Source of the DNA: Pseudomonadota bacterium
Lineage (GTDB): Bacteria; Myxococcota; Polyangia; GCA-2747355; JACKDQ01
DNA: 7,924 bases
NCBI GenBank assembly: GCA_030591195.1
Contig: JAUVBO010000092.1
Span: 1 to 7,924 of the forward strand
Direction of reading: 5' to 3'
In this document: piece after piece, positions 1 to 5,888 of the stretch
Position numbering within the stretch: the stretch's first letter is position 1
Layout of the letters: the number at the start of each line of letters is the position of its first letter
Translations under genes and position numbers: made by a program
The notes under the pieces: generated by a model
Told to the model about the DNA's origin: nothing
Database searches by the model: none
The model's input: only the letters and a program-made list of their open reading frames with translations

Positions 1-2
1 TC

Positions 3-3000
3 GACCGCGCCGCCTACGGCAACGTCACCGGTGGTGCCGCCGCGCGGATCAAGCGGCGGATGGCGAAGAGCGGCTTCCGCACGCTCTACGGCCACCTCGA
101 GGAAGTGGTCGGCAAGCGGGTCGGCGAGGTCGACCGCAAGGTGCGCGACCGGCTCTCGCCGTTCCAGCAGGCGATCCGCAGCGCCCAGCGCGCGGTCGCC
201 AACTTCAAGGGCGAGCTCGACCCGGTGGCGGTCAGCGAGATCGAGGCGGTGCTCAACGTCATCGAGCAGGACCACTTCTACCCGACGTTGATCCTGCCGT
301 CGATGTGCTGGACCTACCACGACGTCTTCCCCGAGAAGGACTTCCCCCCCTTCTGCACCATCAGCCTGCCGCTCAACCGGCACCACGAGATCGACCCACT
401 GGCGCTGCTCGCGCGGCTCGAGGAGCTCCGCTACCTCTTCCGCCGCTTCCCCGAGATCTTCCAGCTCTACTGCAGCACGATGCTGCTGGTGCTCAACACG
501 CCGCACAACCCGACCAGCGTGGTCTACCGCCGCGAGACGGTGCTCAAGCTGCTGCAGCTCGCCGCCCAGTACGGGATCACCGTCCTCGACGACAACTCGT
601 ACCACAAGCTGCTGACCAAGCAGCACAAGGACCGCGAGGGCGACAAGAGCGTCGCCCAGGTCTACCAGACCCACCGCAGCAACTTCGACAAGCCGGTCCG
701 CCTGCTGACCGTCGGGGCGACGACCAAGGCGCTGCAGGGGGCTGGAGACCGGACCGGGCTGCTGCACTCAAACGTCCCCGAGGCGGTGGCGTTCGTCGCC
801 GAGCGCGCGTCCGAGCCTCACTTCCTCTCGCTCTACCTCACCCTGCTCAAGCTCGAGAGCGGGCAGGAGGCGAAGCGCTTGACCCGCGAGGTCGAGCGCC
901 TGGCCGGCGAGCTGATCGACTTCAGCGGTGCCGGTACGCCCCCCTGGCAGCGGCTCAAGGGCCTGCTGAGCGAGGAGCTCTCGCGGCTCAAGGACGAGGA
1001 CTTCCCGGTGGCCGTCTTCGAGACGGTGCTCGATGGCTACGAGCGGCTGCTGCGGCTCGAGCAGCGCGGCGCGCTGGTCAACCACCTCTCGGCGGCGGCC
1101 AGCGTGGTGCTCAAGGACGTCAAGCACCTGCGGATCGAGCGGCGGCTGCGCACCGACGTGCAGGAGCGGCTCGACCAGACCAAGCTGGCCCTGCTGCGCG
1201 CGGCCGCCGACCTCGACGGCAGCAAGCGGGAGCTCGAGTTCATCGAGCCGCAGGGTGCGTTCTACTGCTGCGTCCGCCTCTGCGGCGGCGATGACACCCG
1301 GGGCGTCGAGCCGTTCCTGCAGGCGATCGCCGCCGCCCGCGGCGTGGACGTGATCAGCGCCGGCGACGGCTACGTACGGATGGCGTTCGGCGGGCGGATC
1401 GCTGGCGACCAGCGCAGCTACGACCGGCTGGGCCAGGCGATCGAGGTCTATACCCGCATCCTGCGCCACTACTGGCGCCTGTTCGACGAGGCGGGCCGCG
1501 ACGAGGCGGTGCTCGAGACGCTCTTCGACCGGCCGATGAGGCCGATCGAGGGCGACCTCGACGAGCAGGGCGCGCCTGGCGAGCTCGCGGCGATGGCGGC
1601 GGCGATCGACGATCTCCAGCCGCTGCTCGCCGCCAACCCCCCCGAGCCGACCAAGCAGAGCCGGGGACTGTCGGTGGAGCCGAGCGAGCGCGGGCTGGTC
1701 TACTGCATCGAGGAGGGCCGCTCGGTCACCGACAAGGTCTTCATCGAGATCGGCGAGGTCTGCGACACGGTCGCGGAGATGCTCGCCAGCCGCGCCTTCC
1801 GGGTGCTGCACCGGCGGCTGCTGAAGAAGGTCTACCGCGAGGTGCTGCCCCAGTCCGATCTGACCTTCGAGCGGGTGGAGAACCAGTACGGGCCGCTCGC
1901 TTGCCTCACCGCCTACCGCGACCGGCAGCTGATCGATCAGCCGTTCCGCGAGCTGATGCGCGCGCTCTACGCCGAGTGGCACGGAGTGCGGACGTCGAAG
2001 ATGCTCCAGGCGCCGCTCGAGCCGGGCACGACCCACGCCGAGAAGACCTCGGCCCTGCGCGGGATCAACGACCGGGTCAACCAGCTGATCAACGAGCTGA
2101 TGTACGCCTTCGGCGTGCCCGGCGACGAGATCACCGCCGACAACACCTTCGAGGTTGGCTTCGAGGCGCTCTCGGGCATCGAGCCCCACGAGCTGCTGCC
2201 GAGCTACCTGCGCCAGATCGTCGCCGGCTCGACCGTCGCCGGGGCGACCTGCGCCCTCGATCCGGCCCCGAGCTACACCACCGGCGCGGTCAAGCGACTC
2301 GGTGACTATCGCTACGGCTTCATCCGCCGCGACGACGGTGAGACGGACCGGCCGGACGCCCCGTCCGGCACGATCGAGCCCGGGCCGGCCGGGGCTGCTG
2401 CGGCCGGCGAGACGATCACGGCCCAGCGTCGGCTCACCGGCCGGGCCGAGCGGGCGGCACCGCCGCTCTCGTACTTCAAGCGGCGGCTGGATGACCTGCC
2501 GCGGGACGAGACCCTCTCGGACTACGTCTGCAAGGCGATCCAGGTGGGGCCGTTCAAGATCCTGTTGCTCTGCCACCGATCGATGTTCCACCAGATCAAC
2601 GACGAGCTGCGCCTCTTCCCCCAGATCGAGGACGTTCAGCTGCGCGAGAACCTCGAGCGGCTCAAGTGGGACGGCGTGCTGCTGTTCGGCGTGCCGGCGA
2701 AGCTGATGGGCGAGAGCTACAAGACCGGCTACATCATCGACCGCTACGACGACGGCGCGCTGCTGCCCACCGCATGGGTCGCCCGCGAGGACGCCACCGA
2801 CTATGTCGGCTTCCTCAAGAAGTCGCTGCTGACGCTGCACAACGAGCGGGTCAAGGCGATGGGTGGGATGCCGGTACACGGCTCGATGGTCACCTTCACC
2901 TTCCGCAACGGCATGCGCAAGACGATGGTCCTCTCCGCCGACAGCGGCGCCGGCAAGTCGGAGACGATCACCGCGATGATGGAGCAGATGGTCTCGGGCG

Positions 3001-4817
3001 GGCGGCTGGCGGTGGTCCTCGACCGGATCGACATCCTCGCCGGCGACATGCTCTCGCTCTGGCGCGGCGACGACGGCCAGATCTACGCCTTCGGCACCGA
3101 GACCGGCGACTTCATGCGCCTGACCGACATCACCGAGACCTGGCAGCGGCAGTTCGGCGACCTGCTCAAGCGCGGCGCCTTCTCCAACCTGTACTACAAG
3201 AAGAACCCGCGGGTGACGATCCCCGGCATCTGCGACCGCCGCAAGGTGCTCTCGCCCACCCGGGTCAACGGCTTCTTCTACATCAACAACTACGCGGCGC
3301 CGAGCCCGGGCCGGCCGCCAGCCGGCGGCGCGGTGGAGCTGATCGAGGACCCCCACCAGGCGCTGAAGCAGGTGCTGGTCCGGGGCCTGCGCAAGAACAA
3401 GGGGACCAGCGGTGACCAGCCGAGCCTGCGCGCGGGCCTCGAGCTCGCCGGCGAGGGAGCGCTGGTGGTCCGCTTCCGCTACGCCCTCGACCAGCTGCTC
3501 GAGTGGCGCCCGGCCACGATCGACGGCCAGGCGCGGACCTGCCTCAGCTTCCGCGACGGCGCGGGGGACGTCTGGGCCGCCCGCGAGGTGGTCGCGGCCG
3601 CCTTCCGCGGGCGCGAGGTCAAGCAAGGGAAGCTGCTGCTGCGAGTCTCGAGCACCGACTACGAGGTGATGCGCAACGTCTTCTGGCTGCAGCTCGGCGG
3701 TCGCCGGCGGGTGGTGCTCGACCGCGAGGTCTACGACCAGATCTTCGAGCCGCTGGTGAGCACCTTCTGCGGCAACCCGTTCGTCGATCCGGCTGGCATG
3801 GACCGCACGCTCGAGACCTTCGCCGAGACGATGCGCCAGGCGAAGGTCCACACCGGCGAGATCAAGACCCAGCTCGCCCGGCCAGGCTACGAGTTCACCG
3901 GCCCGCTCAACGCCGCCGACGACCTGATCGACTTCCTGCTCGAGGACGAGGAGGTCAACGCGCGCTTCCAGCGCAACAAGGACACCGTGCGGCGGGCGAT
4001 GGAGCAGACCTACGGCGGGGTCTTGCCGCCGGGCACCAACCTGCCGGTGGAGCTCGAGGGCTACAATCTGCTGCGGCTCGAGGAGCACGAGAGCCGCCAC
4101 GTCGCCTTCTGCAACGACAGCGGGACGTTCGACCTCTCGACGCCCTACTACCGGCACCGGCCGGCCGTCGGCGTCGAAGCGGCCGCACCCTTCGTCCCGG
4201 CGATCACCCTGCCCGAGCAGATCGAGACCATCGCCGATATCTGCGCCAACCCGGACCACGACCTGCCGCTGGCCGGGATGGACGTCGACCTCCGGATCTA
4301 TCAGGGGATCCACTTCTGGAACGGGATCGAGGAGCTGAGCTACCAGGTGCTGCTGATCAACGGCGTGATCAACCTCGGCTCATCCGAGGTCGAGCTGGCG
4401 CGCTTCCCCTACGAGGTGCGCAAGGCGGAGCACATCGCCGAGCAGATCGCCTTCCGGCGCGAGCCGCGGATCCGCTACCCGCGCTTGGCGATGCGAGTCG
4501 AGCTGACCTGGAAGAGCGCGCACAACCTCTTCTCGGCGACGAGCGAGAACATCGGCGCCGGCGGGCTGTTTGTCGCCACCGACGAACCACGAGCAGTGGG
4601 CGAGCTGCTCGAGGTCGAGCTGTCACTGCCCGGGCTGCCCAGCCCCTGCGCGGTCAACTGCGAGGTGGTCTGGTCCCGCCGGAGCTCCGCGGCAGCGGAC
4701 GCAGAAGACGCGGTGTCCGGGATGGGTCTCCGCTTCAGCGAGGAGCACCCGGAGATCAAGCGCGCCATCGACGCCTACCTCCTCGAGCGCGAGCCCCTGG
4801 TGATCGACGACCTCTGA
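3..4817 (+). CDS. Aminotransferase - PEPCK-like - PilZ multidomain fusion protein, 5'-partial
   Basis: The reading frame is open from base 3, so the true start lies outside the window; the first internal ATG (base 60) is used here as residue 1 (1,585 residues to the TGA). Residues up to about 475 are a class I/II PLP aminotransferase: NTPHNPTS at 146-153, D178-x-x-Y181, Schiff-base Lys K223 followed eight residues later by R231, and a C-terminal YVR with R440. A helical insertion (about 263-390) splits this domain. Residues 496-545 are linker, 546-735 are unrecognised, and 760-800 are a Gly/Ala/Pro linker. About 736-1320 resemble ATP-type PEPCK: YVGFLKK (915-921), H940, P-loop SADSGAGKS (959-967), GDMLSLW (995-1001), PTRV (1066-1069) and FCGNPF (1236-1241). 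Residues 1468-1576 are PilZ: RLAMR (1475-1479), ENIGAGG (1496-1502), GMGLRF (1554-1559). No signal peptide or membrane segment is visible, so it is probably cytoplasmic. The substrate is unknown; coupling of transamination, a PEPCK-type reaction and c-di-GMP sensing is inference. Codon use is uniform throughout, with no frameshift. Confidence 0.9.
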   Translation, partial: DRAAYGNVTGGAAARIKRRMAKSGFRTLYGHLEEVVGKRVGEVDRKVRDRLSPFQQAIRSAQRAVANFKGELDPVAVSEIEAVLNVIEQDHFYPTLILPSMCWTYHDVFPEKDFPPFCTISLPLNRHHEIDPLALLARLEELRYLFRRFPEIFQLYCSTMLLVLNTPHNPTSVVYRRETVLKLLQLAAQYGITVLDDNSYHKLLTKQHKDREGDKSVAQVYQTHRSNFDKPVRLLTVGATTKALQGAGDRTGLLHSNVPEAVAFVAERASEPHFLSLYLTLLKLESGQEAKRLTREVERLAGELIDFSGAGTPPWQRLKGLLSEELSRLKDEDFPVAVFETVLDGYERLLRLEQRGALVNHLSAAASVVLKDVKHLRIERRLRTDVQERLDQTKLALLRAAADLDGSKRELEFIEPQGAFYCCVRLCGGDDTRGVEPFLQAIAAARGVDVISAGDGYVRMAFGGRIAGDQRSYDRLGQAIEVYTRILRHYWRLFDEAGRDEAVLETLFDRPMRPIEGDLDEQGAPGELAAMAAAIDDLQPLLAANPPEPTKQSRGLSVEPSERGLVYCIEEGRSVTDKVFIEIGEVCDTVAEMLASRAFRVLHRRLLKKVYREVLPQSDLTFERVENQYGPLACLTAYRDRQLIDQPFRELMRALYAEWHGVRTSKMLQAPLEPGTTHAEKTSALRGINDRVNQLINELMYAFGVPGDEITADNTFEVGFEALSGIEPHELLPSYLRQIVAGSTVAGATCALDPAPSYTTGAVKRLGDYRYGFIRRDDGETDRPDAPSGTIEPGPAGAAAAGETITAQRRLTGRAERAAPPLSYFKRRLDDLPRDETLSDYVCKAIQVGPFKILLLCHRSMFHQINDELRLFPQIEDVQLRENLERLKWDGVLLFGVPAKLMGESYKTGYIIDRYDDGALLPTAWVAREDATDYVGFLKKSLLTLHNERVKAMGGMPVHGSMVTFTFRNGMRKTMVLSADSGAGKSETITAMMEQMVSGGRLAVVLDRIDILAGDMLSLWRGDDGQIYAFGTETGDFMRLTDITETWQRQFGDLLKRGAFSNLYYKKNPRVTIPGICDRRKVLSPTRVNGFFYINNYAAPSPGRPPAGGAVELIEDPHQALKQVLVRGLRKNKGTSGDQPSLRAGLELAGEGALVVRFRYALDQLLEWRPATIDGQARTCLSFRDGAGDVWAAREVVAAAFRGREVKQGKLLLRVSSTDYEVMRNVFWLQLGGRRRVVLDREVYDQIFEPLVSTFCGNPFVDPAGMDRTLETFAETMRQAKVHTGEIKTQLARPGYEFTGPLNAADDLIDFLLEDEEVNARFQRNKDTVRRAMEQTYGGVLPPGTNLPVELEGYNLLRLEEHESRHVAFCNDSGTFDLSTPYYRHRPAVGVEAAAPFVPAITLPEQIETIADICANPDHDLPLAGMDVDLRIYQGIHFWNGIEELSYQVLLINGVINLGSSEVELARFPYEVRKAEHIAEQIAFRREPRIRYPRLAMRVELTWKSAHNLFSATSENIGAGGLFVATDEPRAVGELLEVELSLPGLPSPCAVNCEVVWSRRSSAAADAEDAVSGMGLRFSEEHPEIKRAIDAYLLEREPLVIDDL

Positions 4818-4833
4818 GCGCCGGTGCTCGGGG
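4812..4833 (+). terminator. Weak hairpin at the 3' end of the large fusion gene
   Basis: An inverted repeat overlaps the stop codon: 4812-4819 can pair with 4826-4833 around a 6-base loop. The central GAGC/GCTC pairs are perfect and two outer pairs are G-U wobbles. No U-run follows, so this is not a classical intrinsic terminator. On the opposite strand the wobbles become A-C mismatches, so it would serve the + strand gene better. It fills the narrow space between two convergent genes, where a terminator would be expected. The structure is modest and could be chance in GC-rich DNA. Confidence 0.22.
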
Positions 4834-4834
4834 C

Positions 4835-5857
4835 CTAGTGATCCTCGGTCTTGGGCTTGTTGTGCTTGACGTAGCGCTTGGCGCCCTTGTGCATCGGGAT
4901 CAACAGGCCGTTGACCATCCCCTTCCAGGTCAGCAGCTTGAGCGTCGGTGGGTGCAGGCGGAAGTTCTTCAGGTTCCCGAGCACACCCTTGGTCACCCCG
5001 TAGATCGTCTCGGCAGGGACGTCGGTGGTGGTCACCAGCACCGCCTTGACGCCGATCGAGCGGACGTTGCGGCTCGCGGTGACCCCCGGGTAGAAGTTCA
5101 CCGGGATCGGTGTCCTGGTGTAGTAGGGGTACTTCTTGAACAGCGAGTCCATCCCCGTGAGCGGGACGAAGTGGACCTTGCGCTTGGCGTCGGTCAGCCC
5201 GCGGATGATCCGGTTCGGGTGGCCGATGGTGAAGAACGCGCCGTCGATCCGGTAGTCGGCGATCGCCCGGGCCGAGGCCGCCATGCCCAGGGAGTGGGGC
5301 AGGATCTCGGTCTTCCACTTGATGCCGACCTGCGAGAGAACCTCGATCGCGTTGCCCCGGTGGCCCGAGCCCTGCTCGCCGATGTTGTCCTTCTTGCCCT
5401 TGACGTCCCTGATGCCGAGGATGCCGCTGGTGCTGCCGACGACCAGGGTGACGATCTCCGAGTGCAGGGCCATCACCGCCCGCAGCTTGGTCTGGGCGCC
5501 GTGGCCCTTCCAGTCCCCCTCCCCCTTGTAGGCCCGGTAGAGGCGGTCGGACTGGACGATGCCGAGCTCGGCCTCCCCGGCGAGCAGGCGCCTGAGGTTC
5601 GCCTCGGAGCCGGCCGAGGGCAGCACCGAGATCGAGACGCCGCCGGCCTGCTGGGCATTGACCGCCGTGGCCAACGCGCCGCCCACGGGATAGTAGAGCC
5701 CCTCGATGCTGCCGGTGCTGATCCTGATCCGGCGGCTCTCACCGGCCGCGACGCCCAGCCCGACCAGCAAGATCAGCGGCGCCACGACGAGCACCATCCC
5801 TGCGTGGAGCGAGCGAGCCGGCCGCTGCCGCTCCGGCCTATGTCGATATCGAGTCAT
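4835..5857 (-). CDS. TAXI family TRAP-type solute-binding protein, exported
   Basis: The product is a periplasmic binding protein of the TAXI family (TRAP transporter-associated immunogenic protein type). Numbering here is from the upstream in-frame ATG at 5866. After an Arg-rich n-region and a hydrophobic core (about 24-41) the likely signal peptidase site is near VAA-G (40-42); there is no lipobox Cys. The mature protein opens with RISTGSIEGLYYPVGGALA (48-66), the family's typical N-terminal pattern. IGEQGSG (162-168), DGAFFTIGHP (208-217) and an NVRSIGVKAVLVTT strand (267-280) match conserved family positions. Total length (about 340 residues) is normal. I choose the start at 5857 because AGGAG lies 10 bases upstream of it but only 1 base from the ATG at 5866. 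The gene follows the SulP-type gene by about 31 nt, so co-transcription is likely. Family members normally work with a fused TRAP permease; none is in the window. The ligand cannot be read from sequence. Confidence 0.88.
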   Translation of the reverse strand: MTRYRHRPERQRPARSLHAGMVLVVAPLILLVGLGVAAGESRRIRISTGSIEGLYYPVGGALATAVNAQQAGGVSISVLPSAGSEANLRRLLAGEAELGIVQSDRLYRAYKGEGDWKGHGAQTKLRAVMALHSEIVTLVVGSTSGILGIRDVKGKKDNIGEQGSGHRGNAIEVLSQVGIKWKTEILPHSLGMAASARAIADYRIDGAFFTIGHPNRIIRGLTDAKRKVHFVPLTGMDSLFKKYPYYTRTPIPVNFYPGVTASRNVRSIGVKAVLVTTTDVPAETIYGVTKGVLGNLKNFRLHPPTLKLLTWKGMVNGLLIPMHKGAKRYVKHNKPKTEDH

Positions 5858-5867
5858 CGGGGCCATG

Positions 5868-5872
5868 CTCCT
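5868..5872 (-). promoter_or_regulatory. Ribosome binding site deciding the TAXI gene start
   Basis: AGGAG (reading the minus strand) sits 10 bases before the ATG at 5857 and only 1 base before the in-frame ATG at 5866. The spacing supports initiation at 5857, giving a protein three residues shorter than the longest frame. Confidence 0.55.
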
Positions 5873-5888
5873 CGGCGACTGGACGACG

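Noticed and set aside
60..62. ATG at base 60 as the true start of the fusion gene
   Set aside because: The frame is open all the way to base 3 with coding-like content (DRAAYGNVTGG...), and a class I aminotransferase needs more N-terminal sequence, so the start is outside the window.
344..352. Run of C residues that could mark a sequencing frameshift
   Set aside because: The same frame encodes aminotransferase-like sequence on both sides, so there is no frameshift.
305..1294. Plus-strand frame (329 codons) inside the aminotransferase region
   Set aside because: Frame-shifted shadow; Ala/Arg/Pro-rich, no motifs, and fully covered by the aminotransferase frame carrying the PLP residues.
768..4313. 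Long minus-strand open frame (1,181 codons) opposite the fusion gene
   Set aside because: It is the antisense shadow of a GC-rich, codon-biased gene. Its translation is a low-complexity mix of Val/Ala/Arg/Glu/Leu with no recognisable domain, while the plus frame has several conserved motifs.
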